Assembly: GCA_964453855.1 (NCBI GenBank)
Contig: CAYVRN010000044.1
Location: 1-25,472 of the forward strand
Length of the DNA: 25,472 nt
DNA from: JASMHC01 sp964453855
Lineage (GTDB): Bacteria; Pseudomonadota; Alphaproteobacteria; Rhodobacterales; Rhodobacteraceae
Direction of reading: 5' to 3'
Made by a program: the position numbers and the translations under genes. Shown one piece after another: positions 15,059 to 23,343 of the stretch. The stretch's first letter is position 1. Each line of letters starts with the position of its first letter. The notes below the pieces were generated by a model. It did no database searches, had not been told where the DNA came from, and saw only the letters and a list, made by a program, of their open reading frames with translations.

Positions 15059-18000
15059 AGACTGCCCCAACCACCCCCGCCCGGTGTCTCCATGCCGAAA
15101 ACCGATCCGGCAGGCAGGTCAATTTCGTCATTGCCTTTTAACGCTATGGTCTGACCGTCGGGCAATTCCGCCCAATTCCGGCCAACCCCGCCGTTGTTGC
15201 CGCCATCAACGCCAAAGGGTGCGATTTCGCGGTGTGAGCACAAAGTTGTCACTGTCACAGGGGTCAGGAAACGCATCCGACGTGTGGCTCCTTCGCCGCC
15301 GCTCCAACGGCCTTTTCCGCCGGAATCGTGTCTGATTCCAAAGGACTCCAGACGTACAGGAAAGCGTTTCTCCAAGATTTCCGGATCTGTCATACGCGTG
15401 TTGGTCATGTGGCTTTGCACCGCGTCGCAACCGTTGAATCCGGGGCCAGCGCCCGTGCCGCCCGCGATGGTTTCGTAGTTCTGGAAGTCGTCATTCCCCC
15501 AGACGAAGTTGTTCATTGTCGCCTGCGATCCGGCAATCACGCCCAGCGCCCCGTATAGGGCGTTGCAAGTGGCCTGAGACACCTCGGTATTTCCCGCAAT
15601 TACCGCCGCCGGATAGACGGGGTTTAGCATTGAACCTTCGGGGATAATCACGTTCAGCGGCTTCATGCAGCCTTCGTTCAGCGGGATGTCCGCTCCGACC
15701 AAAGTTCTGAAAACGTAAAGAACCACCGCGCGGCAGATCGAACGCGGGGCGTTGTAGTTGCCGGTGTGCTGAGGGGATGTGCCGGTGAAATCGATAGTTG
15801 CTGACCTGTTTTCACCCGAAACAGAGACTGAAACCTTGATCGTCGCCCCATGATCCATCGGATAGGTAAACTGCCCGTCGGTCATTTTATCTATGACACG
15901 ACGCACGCTTTCTTCGGCGTTGTCCTGCACATGGCCCATATAGGCCTGCACGACGTCCAGCCCGTAGTGCTCCACCACTTTCAAAAGCTCGCGCCGACCG
16001 GTGGCATTGGCCGCGACCTGCGCTTTCAGATCGGCCATGTTCTGGGTCACATTCCGCGCCGGATATTTCGCGCCTTCCAGAACGTCACGCGCGACGTCTT
16101 CAAGGAATGACCCGTCTCTAACAAGGCGAATATTGTCAATCAGCACGCCTTCTTCGTCGATATGAGTGCTATCCGGCGGAGCGCTTCCGGGGGTTCGCCC
16201 GCCGATATCGGCATGGTGCCCGCGAGAGCCCAGCCAGAACGCGGCCTGACCGTTCACAAACACGGGCGTCACCACCGTTACATCCGGCAGGTGCGTGCCG
16301 CCGTTGTAGGGCGAGTTCAGCATAAACGCATCGCCGTCCTGTACATCGGGGTTCTGGGTCATCACCGTTTTGATTGATTCCGCCATCGACCCAAGATGAA
16401 CCGGCACATGCGGGGCGTTGGCCACAAGATCGCCGTGCTGGTCAAAAATCGCGCAAGAAAAATCCAGCCGCTCCTTGATATTCACCGACCAAGAGGTATT
16501 CGCCAATGTCGCACCCATTTGATCGGCGACCGACATGAACAGGTTGTTGAATACCTCCAGCAATACCGGATCAGCTTCGGTTCCGGCAGCATGGGCGCGG
16601 GCTTTGGCCGTTGTGCGCTCGAGGACTAGGTTGCCAAGGGTATCGACCGATGCGGACCACCCCGGTTCGATCACGTTGGTGCCGGTAGGTTCTATGATGA
16701 TCGCGGGACCGTGGACAGCGCTGTCTGGGCGAAGCGTGTTGCGGTCGTATAGCGGGGCATCTGCGTAGGAGTCGCCCTGCCAAAGCGGGATTTGGGCCTG
16801 AACAGAGCCTGTTCCCTGCGGGATCAGCACCTTTGGCGCTTCTCCGGTTGAGCCGATCGCCTCGGCGGCGAGCATTTCAAACAGAATCGCGCGTTCGGGT
16901 GAAATAAACCCAAAGCGGGCCTCGTGTGCAGCCTCAAACGCTTTGGTCATATCTTCAACAGAGCCAAAAGGAACCTCAAGCGGTTGGTGAGAGCCGTCAT
17001 AGCGCAGATGTGCCCGACGTTCGGTCCGAAGTTCGGAAACCCCTTGGTTCGAGACCTCTTCTTTGGCGTCTTCTATGATCGCTGAAAGGGCACTTTCCGC
17101 CTGTTTAGTGTCTGATATCGGTGCATCGAACTGAATTTCACGCAGCGCACGTATTTCCGCCAGACCCATACCATAAGCAGACAGAACGCCTGCGTAGGGA
17201 TGGACCAGAACCTTGGTCATACCCAAGGCGTCGGCCACCAGACAGGCGTGCTGACCACCGGCACCGCCGAAACACTGCAGGGTGTATTGTGTCACATCAT
17301 GGCCGCGCTGAACGCTGATCTTTTTGATCGCGTTGGCCATGTTGTCGACCGCGATGTGNNNNNNNNNNNNNNNNNNNNNNNNNNNNNNNNNNNNNNNNNN
17401 NNNNNNNNNNNNNNNNNNNNNNNNNNNNNNNNNNNNNNNNNNNNNNNNNNNNNNNNNNCCTGCGCTTTCGGGGCCAACCTGAAAACGGCCATCGCGGAAG
17501 GTGCAGATAGATCCGCCGCCAGCTGCAACAGTGTGTATGTCCATCATCGGGGCGCGCATCCGGACACCGGCGACTTCGGTTTCAAACGACCGCTCATAAT
17601 CGCCCGCGTAGTGACTGACATCGGTCGAGGTTCCGCCCATGTCAAAGCCGATCAGCTTGCCGTGTCCAGCCGCCTCGCCTGTTTTGACCATGCCGACGAT
17701 ACCGCCCGCCGGACCCGACAATATGGCGTCTTTTCCCTGAAACAGAGACGAATCTGTTAAACCACCGCTGGACTGCATGAACAGCAAACGTTCGCAGGCG
17801 CGACCCATGTCCAAAGCGCCCGCTACCTGATCGACATAGCGGCGCAGGATGGGCGAGAGATAGGCATCAACAACGGTCGTGTCGCCGCGCCCAACCAGCT
17901 TGGCCAGACGCGAGACCTGATGACTGGCGGAGATCTGGGTAAAACCGATCTCTCGGGCCATGTCGGCAACTTGGGCTTCGTGAACGGGGTTGAGATAGGC

Positions 18001-18495
18001 GTGCAGTCCGGCAATGGCGACGGCACGGATGCCGTCATCATACGCGGATTGAAGGATGGCGCGCGCTGCCGCTTCATCAAGCGGGTGCAAAATAGTGCCA
18101 TCCGCATCCAAACGCTCGTCTATTTCTTCGACACGTTCATACAAAAGCTCGGGGCGTTTGATTTCCAGATCGAACAGGCGGGGGCGAGTCTGATAGCCGA
18201 TTTTCAAAAGGTCGCGGAAGCCTTTGGTGATCAGCAGCAGCACCCTCTCGCCTTTGCGTTCCAGAAGCGCGTTGGTGGCGACCGTGGTGCCCATTTTGAC
18301 GGCACGGATCGCATTGTCAGGCAGCGCATCGTCTGCCCCGATCAGTTCGCGGATGCCCTGAACAGCGGCGTCCCTGTACCGTTCGGGGTTTTCGGAAAGA
18401 AGCTTGTGCGTCACCAGCGACCCATCAGGTTTGCGCGCAACCACATCTGTAAATGTGCCGCCGCGATCAATCCAGAATTCCCACTGCCCGCTCAT
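15055..18495 (-). CDS. Hydantoinase/oxoprolinase family protein (fused HyuA-HyuB, 5-oxoprolinase-like), interrupted by an assembly gap
   Basis: This is a fused large protein of ATP-dependent 5-oxoprolinase architecture. An N-terminal HyuA half has the phosphate-binding motifs DRGGTFTDV (about residues 10-18) and GFDMGGTSTDVSHY. A C-terminal HyuB half starts near ADPVLLEVFNN and runs through NAPHVPVHLGSM, SRGHHADIGG and the terminal METPGGGGWG. Such enzymes open cyclic amides (5-oxoproline to glutamate, or hydantoins) with ATP. I start at ATG 18495 (AAAAGGGG upstream); an extension to 18642 would run through the divergent promoter region. A 100-N gap (17359-17458) removes part of HyuA just after GPESA. 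The two sides are in one frame, but homologues have roughly 100 residues there, so the true gap is probably larger. The substrate is uncertain. Confidence 0.85.
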   Translation of the reverse strand: MSGQWEFWIDRGGTFTDVVARKPDGSLVTHKLLSENPERYRDAAVQGIRELIGADDALPDNAIRAVKMGTTVATNALLERKGERVLLLITKGFRDLLKIGYQTRPRLFDLEIKRPELLYERVEEIDERLDADGTILHPLDEAAARAILQSAYDDGIRAVAIAGLHAYLNPVHEAQVADMAREIGFTQISASHQVSRLAKLVGRGDTTVVDAYLSPILRRYVDQVAGALDMGRACERLLFMQSSGGLTDSSLFQGKDAILSGPAGGIVGMVKTGEAAGHGKLIGFDMGGTSTDVSHYAGDYERSFETEVAGVRMRAPMMDIHTVAAGGGSICTFRDGRFQVGPESAXXXXXXXXXXXXXXXXXXXXXXXXXXXXXXXXXXHIAVDNMANAIKKISVQRGHDVTQYTLQCFGGAGGQHACLVADALGMTKVLVHPYAGVLSAYGMGLAEIRALREIQFDAPISDTKQAESALSAIIEDAKEEVSNQGVSELRTERRAHLRYDGSHQPLEVPFGSVEDMTKAFEAAHEARFGFISPERAILFEMLAAEAIGSTGEAPKVLIPQGTGSVQAQIPLWQGDSYADAPLYDRNTLRPDSAVHGPAIIIEPTGTNVIEPGWSASVDTLGNLVLERTTAKARAHAAGTEADPVLLEVFNNLFMSVADQMGATLANTSWSVNIKERLDFSCAIFDQHGDLVANAPHVPVHLGSMAESIKTVMTQNPDVQDGDAFMLNSPYNGGTHLPDVTVVTPVFVNGQAAFWLGSRGHHADIGGRTPGSAPPDSTHIDEEGVLIDNIRLVRDGSFLEDVARDVLEGAKYPARNVTQNMADLKAQVAANATGRRELLKVVEHYGLDVVQAYMGHVQDNAEESVRRVIDKMTDGQFTYPMDHGATIKVSVSVSGENRSATIDFTGTSPQHTGNYNAPRSICRAVVLYVFRTLVGADIPLNEGCMKPLNVIIPEGSMLNPVYPAAVIAGNTEVSQATCNALYGALGVIAGSQATMNNFVWGNDDFQNYETIAGGTGAGPGFNGCDAVQSHMTNTRMTDPEILEKRFPVRLESFGIRHDSGGKGRWSGGEGATRRMRFLTPVTVTTLCSHREIAPFGVDGGNNGGVGRNWAELPDGQTIALKGNDEIDLPAGSVFGMETPGGGGWGSL
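17359..17458. other. Assembly gap (100 N)
   Basis: Exactly 100 unknown bases, the conventional placeholder for a scaffold gap of unknown size. It lies inside the HyuA half of the 5-oxoprolinase-like gene, between the GPESA motif and IAVDNMANAIKKIS. From memory of the family, about 100 residues separate these blocks, so around 300 bases are probably missing. Confidence 0.95.
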
Positions 18496-18605
18496 GTTTT
18501 GCCCCTTTTCGCATGCTAAAAATCCGCCGCCTGCGCTGTTAATGCACCTTGTTTGACAGGGGTAAACCGGAAATAGAAGGTCGACTGATAAAAAAACGAC
18601 ATTGT

Positions 18606-18627
18606 AATATTCAGTAAAGCGAATATT
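18606..18627. promoter_or_regulatory. SqrR/BigR-type operator over the sulfide:quinone oxidoreductase promoter
   Basis: An inverted repeat AATATTC-N8-GAATATT (arms 18606-18612 and 18621-18627) contains ATTC-N8-GAAT, the pattern I know for the persulfide-sensing ArsR-family repressor SqrR. It sits within a possible promoter, -35 TTGTAA at 18602-18607 and -10 TTTATA at 18626-18631 (18-base spacer), about 60 bases before the oxidoreductase start. Repression relieved by sulfide or persulfide is the expected logic. The regulator gene is not in this window. Confidence 0.7.
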
Positions 18628-18688
18628 TATACGCCAACTCATTCTAATGCAGACCGATTCCGAGTCTGTTTGTCGAAAGGACTATCGT

Positions 18689-20365
18689 ATGGAAATGAAG
18701 CGCATTGATGAAAACCTGACGGTTTCCCCGCAGATCAGGCCGGAAGATGTGGCCGAGATTGCGGCAGCCGGTTTTCGTTCGATCATCTGTAACCGTCCTG
18801 ATGGTGAGGGGTCGGATCAGCCGACCTATGCCGAGATCGAAGCCGAAGCCAAAAAGCACGGCCTTGAGTTCCGCTATCAGCCGGTCGTTTCGGGTAAAGT
18901 GCTGGACACAGATAGCGTCGACTTTGACAAGAACACCCACGAATTGCCCGGACCCGTGTTCGCCTATTGCCGAACCGGAACGCGCTGCACGGTTTTGTGG
19001 TCGCTCAGTCAGTCTACCAAACGGGACCTTCCGGAAATCATCTCGATGGCGAAAGAGGCCGGCTACGATATGTCGGGTGTGGCGCGACGCATTGCGAATG
19101 GGGGCAAGACGCCAACAGATACCGGCGACGCCCATTATCAGGTGGTGATTGTCGGTGGTGGCGCAGGCGGGATCGCGGTGGCGTCCAGTTTGAAAGCCCG
19201 AAAACCGGATCTTGAGATCGCGCTGATTGATCCGGCAGATGTCCACTATTACCAGCCCGGTTGGACCATGGTTGGCGGAGGTATCTTTGAGGCCGAAACA
19301 ACCGCCAAAACTATGGGCAGCCTGATTCCCAAGGGTGTGAAATGGATCAAAGGGGCGGTGGCGTTCTTTGAGCCCAAGAACAACGCCGTGGTGCTGGATG
19401 GCTGTCGCGTGATCAAATACGATCGCTTGATTGTTGCAGCAGGTCTGAAACTTGACTGGAATCGTGTGGACGGGTTGCTTGAGACACTGGGCAAGAACGG
19501 TGTCACCTCGAACTACCGCTATGATCTGGCGCCCTACACATGGGAGCTGGTGAAAGATCTGAAAGAAGGTAAGGCGATTTTCACCCAGCCGCCGATGCCG
19601 ATCAAATGCCCTGGTGCCCCTCAAAAGGCGTTGTACCTGTCGGCGGATAACTGGCGCGAGCGCAATACCCTGAAAGACATCGACGTCCAGTTCATGAACG
19701 CGGGCGGCGTATTGTTCGGGATCAAGGATTACGTTCCGGCGCTGCAAAGCTACATCGACAAATACGGGGCGACGGTGAACTATCACCACAACCTGATTGC
19801 GGTGGATGGGCCAAGCCGAACGGCGACCTTTGAGGTATCCAGGCCGGATGCTGAGAAAGAAACCGTCACCGTCGAGTTCGACATGCTGCACGTCGCTCCG
19901 CCGCAATGTGCGCCTGACTTCGTGAAGGTTTCTCCTTTGGCGGATGCCTCGGGCTTTATCAGCGTCGATCCAGCCACCCTGCGCCATACCGAGTTTGAAA
20001 ACATCTGGGCACTGGGCGATGTGGCGAACACGCCGAACTCGAAAACAGCGGCGGCGGCGCGTGTTCAGGCGCCTGTTGTGGCTGAAAACCTGATCGACGA
20101 TATGAACAGCAAATCCCCTTCAGCGATCTACAACGGTTACGGGTCCTGTCCGCTGACGGTTGAGCGGGGCAAGATCGTTCTGGCCGAGTTCGGCTATGGC
20201 GGGGTGATTCTACCGACTTTCCCGAAATGGCTGGTCAACGGCACCAAAGCGACACGCTTGGCGTGGTTGTTGAAAGAGCAGATCCTGCCGCCGATTTATT
20301 GGAAGGCAATGCTTCGCGGCAAGGAATGGCTGGCAAAGCCCGAAAAAATCTCGGTAAAAAGCTGA
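18689..20365 (+). CDS. DUF442 sulfurtransferase-like domain fused to type II sulfide:quinone oxidoreductase
   Basis: This 558-residue protein has two parts. Residues 1 to about 135 form a DUF442 (TIGR01244-like, Blh-type) rhodanese/phosphatase-related domain with the active-site loop C94-R-T-G-T-R. Residues about 148-558 form an SQR-type flavoprotein with the FAD motif VIVGGGAGG (153-161), the YYQPGWTMVGGG stretch (188-198), redox Cys307 in IKCPGAPQ, the second FAD motif ALGDVANTPNSKTAAA (441-456) and the type II C-terminus YGSCPLTVERGKIVLAEFGYGG (split around Cys487). SQR oxidises sulfide at the membrane, passing electrons to quinone; the fused domain could receive the sulfane sulfur. ATG 18689 has AAGGA seven bases upstream. 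A SqrR-type operator precedes it and a terminator follows. Confidence 0.88.
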   Translation: MEMKRIDENLTVSPQIRPEDVAEIAAAGFRSIICNRPDGEGSDQPTYAEIEAEAKKHGLEFRYQPVVSGKVLDTDSVDFDKNTHELPGPVFAYCRTGTRCTVLWSLSQSTKRDLPEIISMAKEAGYDMSGVARRIANGGKTPTDTGDAHYQVVIVGGGAGGIAVASSLKARKPDLEIALIDPADVHYYQPGWTMVGGGIFEAETTAKTMGSLIPKGVKWIKGAVAFFEPKNNAVVLDGCRVIKYDRLIVAAGLKLDWNRVDGLLETLGKNGVTSNYRYDLAPYTWELVKDLKEGKAIFTQPPMPIKCPGAPQKALYLSADNWRERNTLKDIDVQFMNAGGVLFGIKDYVPALQSYIDKYGATVNYHHNLIAVDGPSRTATFEVSRPDAEKETVTVEFDMLHVAPPQCAPDFVKVSPLADASGFISVDPATLRHTEFENIWALGDVANTPNSKTAAAARVQAPVVAENLIDDMNSKSPSAIYNGYGSCPLTVERGKIVLAEFGYGGVILPTFPKWLVNGTKATRLAWLLKEQILPPIYWKAMLRGKEWLAKPEKISVKS

Positions 20366-20371
20366 TTTCCT

Positions 20372-20398
20372 AGCCCGGCCATTGCGCCGGGCTTTTTA
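20372..20398 (+). terminator. Rho-independent terminator after the sulfide:quinone oxidoreductase gene
   Basis: AGCCCGGC (20372-20379) pairs with GCCGGGCT (20386-20393) around the loop CATTGC. A run of T at 20393-20397 follows. The eight-base GC-rich stem starts seven bases after the stop codon. It separates this gene from the SulP gene, which then needs its own promoter. Confidence 0.9.
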
Positions 20399-20425
20399 TT
20401 TGTTGAAAAGAATCGCATTTACCCC

Positions 20426-20453
20426 TTCAACTATTCAAAAAGTGGAATATATA
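20426..20453 (+). promoter_or_regulatory. Second SqrR/BigR-type operator and likely promoter, upstream of SulP
   Basis: TATTC-AAAAAGTG-GAATA at 20432-20449 contains ATTC-N8-GAAT (20433-20448), the same pattern as the site before the sulfide:quinone oxidoreductase gene. It lies between a weak -35 TTCAAC (20426-20431) and a -10 TATATA (20448-20453) with a 16-base spacer, in the 92-base gap after the terminator. The geometry matches the first site, and repression by steric block is the obvious reading. Confidence 0.65.
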
Positions 20454-20490
20454 GCGCATCAAGAAACGCCCCGAACAGGATACTTGAAAG

Positions 20491-22239
20491 ATGCCAGCTT
20501 TGAACCGCGCGGCGCTAGAACGCCATTTGCCCATTTTGCAATGGGCCAAGACCTACAACAACGAAACCCTGACATCCGATCTTGTGGCTGCGGTGATTGT
20601 GACGATCATGCTGATCCCGCAGTCGCTGGCTTATGCCCTGCTTGCAGGTCTGCCGGCCGAGATGGGGCTTTATGCATCAATCCTTCCGTTGATTGCCTAC
20701 GGCATTTTTGGCACGTCGCGCGCATTGGCGGTTGGGCCGGTCGCGGTTGTGTCGCTTATGACAGCGGCAGCTATTGGCAATCTGGGAATCGAAGACCCAA
20801 CTCAATACGCTTTGGCGGCGATCACATTGGCATTTATGTCCGGTGTGATGTTGCTGCTGATGGGCGTGCTTAGGTTGGGATTTCTTGCCAACTTCCTAAG
20901 CCATCCGGTCATTGCAGGATTCATCACCGCATCTGGTATTCTGATCGCAACCTCTCAGTTGAAGCATATTTTCGGCATTAATGCGTCGGGTCACAATCTG
21001 GTCGAGCTGGTCGAAAGCCTGTTACATCACCTGCCCGATACAAATTGGTACACTGTGGTTATCGGCGTGACGGCGACGGCGTTTCTGTTCTGGGTTCGTA
21101 AAGGGTTGAAGCCATTGCTATTGTCTTATGGCCTGACACCGCGTTTGGCCGACATCGGCGCCAAAGCTGGCCCTGTTGCAGCGGTTGTTGTGACAACTCT
21201 TGTGACGTTTGGCTTCGGGTTGGACAAAGCGGGCGTTAAAATTGTCGGTGATGTTCCTATGGGTATCCCGCCCCTGTCTGCGCCCAGCTTTGATATGGAA
21301 CTTTGGGGGCAGTTGTTTGTCTCGGCTCTGCTTATTTCCGTTATCGGATTTGTAGAATCTGTTTCTGTCGCTCAAACACTGGCGGCAAAACGTCGACAGC
21401 GAATCAACCCTGATCAAGAGCTTGTCGGCTTGGGCGCGTCGAACGTTGCATCAGCCATTTCGGGTGGTTTTCCGGTGACCGGCGGGTTTTCGCGCTCGGT
21501 TGTCAACTTTGACGCCGGTGCTGAAACCCCCGCCGCTGGCGCATTTACAGCCGTTGGTATTCTGATTGCGGCGTTGGTTCTGACTCCACTGTTGTTTTTC
21601 TTACCAAAAGCAACCTTGGCGGCAACGATCATTGTTGCGGTTCTCAGCCTTGTGGACTTCTCGATCCTGAGCCACACTTGGCGCTATTCAAAGGTAGATT
21701 TTGCAGCCGTGGCGGCGACCATTGTGCTGACCCTTGGCTTCGGCGTTGAAATCGGCGTGTCTTCGGGTGTGGGGATCTCGATTTTCCTGCACCTTTATAA
21801 AACCTCGAAGCCCCACGTCGCCGAGGTGGGTTTGGTGCCGGGCACCCAACATTTCCGCAACATCCACCGTCATCAGGTGCATACGCATAAATCGCTGCTG
21901 ACCTTGCGCATCGACGAAAGCCTGTATTTCGCAAACGCCAGCTTCCTTCAGGACTATGTCTATGACCGTGTTGTCGGGGATGACGAATTGAAAAACGTAG
22001 TCCTGATGTGTTCTGCCGTGAACGAGATTGACCACTCGGCGTTGGAAAGTCTTGAGGCGATCAATACGCGGCTGAAGGATATGGGGATCAAACTGCACAT
22101 GTCCGAGGTGAAGGGTCCCGTTATGGATCGCTTGCAACGCAGTCATTTCCTGACGGATATGACGGGTCGGGTGTTCCTGTCGCAATACGATGCGATGATG
22201 GAACTTCTGCCCGAGCCGAAACAAAAGACCGTTTCGTGA
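20491..22239 (+). CDS. SulP family (SLC26) inorganic anion transporter with STAS domain
   Basis: This 582-residue membrane protein is of the SulP/SLC26 family. The N-terminal transport domain has a series of hydrophobic segments from about residue 28 to 430. It includes the family signature region PQSLAYALLAGLPAEMGLY (about 43-61) and GTSRALAVGPVAVVSLM. A C-terminal cytoplasmic STAS domain (about 440-560) carries NEIDHSALESLEAI. SulP proteins carry sulfate, bicarbonate or dicarboxylates. Here the neighbouring sulfide oxidation gene and the shared operator type suggest a sulfur oxyanion, perhaps export of sulfite or sulfate formed from sulfide, but direction and substrate are inference. The ribosome-binding site is weak (AGGA about 11 bases upstream). 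Confidence 0.9.
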   Translation: MPALNRAALERHLPILQWAKTYNNETLTSDLVAAVIVTIMLIPQSLAYALLAGLPAEMGLYASILPLIAYGIFGTSRALAVGPVAVVSLMTAAAIGNLGIEDPTQYALAAITLAFMSGVMLLLMGVLRLGFLANFLSHPVIAGFITASGILIATSQLKHIFGINASGHNLVELVESLLHHLPDTNWYTVVIGVTATAFLFWVRKGLKPLLLSYGLTPRLADIGAKAGPVAAVVVTTLVTFGFGLDKAGVKIVGDVPMGIPPLSAPSFDMELWGQLFVSALLISVIGFVESVSVAQTLAAKRRQRINPDQELVGLGASNVASAISGGFPVTGGFSRSVVNFDAGAETPAAGAFTAVGILIAALVLTPLLFFLPKATLAATIIVAVLSLVDFSILSHTWRYSKVDFAAVAATIVLTLGFGVEIGVSSGVGISIFLHLYKTSKPHVAEVGLVPGTQHFRNIHRHQVHTHKSLLTLRIDESLYFANASFLQDYVYDRVVGDDELKNVVLMCSAVNEIDHSALESLEAINTRLKDMGIKLHMSEVKGPVMDRLQRSHFLTDMTGRVFLSQYDAMMELLPEPKQKTVS

Positions 22240-22250
22240 TTGCTTGACCC

Positions 22251-22283
22251 AATGGGAGCGCTTGCTTTGCGGGCGCTCCCATT
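22251..22283 (+). terminator. Terminator-like hairpin after SulP
   Basis: AATGGGAGCGC (22251-22261) pairs over 11 bases with GCGCTCCCATT (22273-22283) around an 11-base loop, beginning 12 bases after the SulP stop. The stem is strong but no T-run follows, so it is either a weak or Rho-assisted terminator or a 3'-end protecting structure. It separates the sulfide genes from deoC. Confidence 0.55.
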
Positions 22284-22319
22284 CTACCGTTTGGTCAAAT
22301 TTATCAAACGGGTTTGAAT

Positions 22320-23309
22320 ATGAGTGTGACCACGGAAACACCTCTGAACACGTTACCTTTGCATATTGAGGCCCGTAATCCGGGGATGCCTCTGGATATG
22401 GATTGGGTGCGGGGTGTTCAGGCGAACACGTCGGCGATAGAGCGGCGAGTGAAAACTTTGCCCGGTCGACGCACGGTGAAGAAAGACTACCAGGCTGCTT
22501 GGCTGCTGAAGGCGATTTCCTGCATCGACCTGACCACATTGTCGGGTGATGATACTTCGGGTCGTGTGGCGCGGCTTTGCGCGAAAGCCAAACGCCCAGT
22601 CCGCGATGATTTGCTAGATTCACTGGGGGTCGAGGGTCTGACTGTCGGCGCGGTTTGTGTGTACCACGAAATGATTGCGCCCGCTGTTGAAGCACTAAAG
22701 GGCAGCGGTATTCCGATTGCCGCCGTTTCGACCGGGTTTCCAGCGGGGTTGACGCCCTTTGAATTACGGCTCGAGGAAATCCGCCGCAGCGTTGCCGCCG
22801 GAGCGACGGAAATCGACATCGTAATCTCTCGCCGTCAGGTGCTGACCGGCGACTGGCAAGCGCTTTACGACGAAATGCGCGCCTATCGCGAGGCATGTGG
22901 CGACGCGCATATCAAAACCATCCTTGCCACCGGAGAGTTGGGCAGCCTGCGAAATGTGGGCCGTGCTTCGTTGGTGTGCATGATGGCAGGGGCGGATTTC
23001 ATCAAAACCTCGACAGGCAAGGAAAGCGTGAATGCAACGCTTCCGGTCAGTCTGGTGATGATCCGCGCAATCAGGGACTACTATGAACGGACCGGGTTCC
23101 GCGTGGGCTACAAGCCCGCAGGCGGCATATCCAAGGCGAAGGATGCCTTGGTTTATCTTGCGTTGATTAAAGAAGAACTGGGTGATCGCTGGTTGCAGCC
23201 TGATCTGTTCCGTTTTGGAGCGTCTTCGCTTTTGGGCGATATTGAGCGGCAGTTAGAGCATCACGTGACAGGGGCCTATTCCGCCGGATACCGGCACGCG
23301 ATGGGATAG
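22320..23309 (+). CDS. deoC: Deoxyribose-phosphate aldolase
   Basis: This 329-residue class I aldolase splits 2-deoxyribose-5-phosphate into glyceraldehyde-3-phosphate and acetaldehyde. The catalytic residues are visible: D166 in EIDIVIS, the Schiff-base lysine K229 in DFIKTSTGKESVNATLP, and the proton-relay lysine K265 in GYKPAGGISKAKDA. An N-terminal extension of about 50 residues makes it longer than the E. coli enzyme and closer in size to eukaryotic DERA. ATG 22320 is used; a TTG two codons upstream is a less likely start, and no strong Shine-Dalgarno is seen. An aldehyde dehydrogenase follows after 34 bases, so acetaldehyde can be removed at once. This is the usual deoxynucleoside catabolic pairing. 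Confidence 0.93.
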   Translation: MSVTTETPLNTLPLHIEARNPGMPLDMDWVRGVQANTSAIERRVKTLPGRRTVKKDYQAAWLLKAISCIDLTTLSGDDTSGRVARLCAKAKRPVRDDLLDSLGVEGLTVGAVCVYHEMIAPAVEALKGSGIPIAAVSTGFPAGLTPFELRLEEIRRSVAAGATEIDIVISRRQVLTGDWQALYDEMRAYREACGDAHIKTILATGELGSLRNVGRASLVCMMAGADFIKTSTGKESVNATLPVSLVMIRAIRDYYERTGFRVGYKPAGGISKAKDALVYLALIKEELGDRWLQPDLFRFGASSLLGDIERQLEHHVTGAYSAGYRHAMG

Positions 23310-23343
23310 GTTGGATTTTGAGTATTTGGACCAAGAAGAAGCC

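Noticed and set aside
18553..18579. TTGACA (18553-18558) with TAGAAG as the promoter of the sulfide:quinone oxidoreductase gene
   Set aside because: The -35 is perfect but the spacer would be only 15 bases and the -10 is poor, and it would leave the ATTC-N8-GAAT operator wholly downstream. A promoter overlapping the operator is more coherent, though both may function.
18644..19987. Long open frame (447 codons) on the minus strand opposite the sulfide:quinone oxidoreductase gene
   Set aside because: The translation is rich in His, Arg and Gln without any recognisable motif, which is typical of the antisense frame of a biased high-GC gene. The plus strand holds a fully motif-supported enzyme.
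21688..22896. Open frame of 402 codons on the minus strand across the SulP 3' end and deoC
   Set aside because: It spans two well-supported genes and a terminator-like hairpin and has low-complexity Arg/His/Pro composition. It is an antisense shadow.
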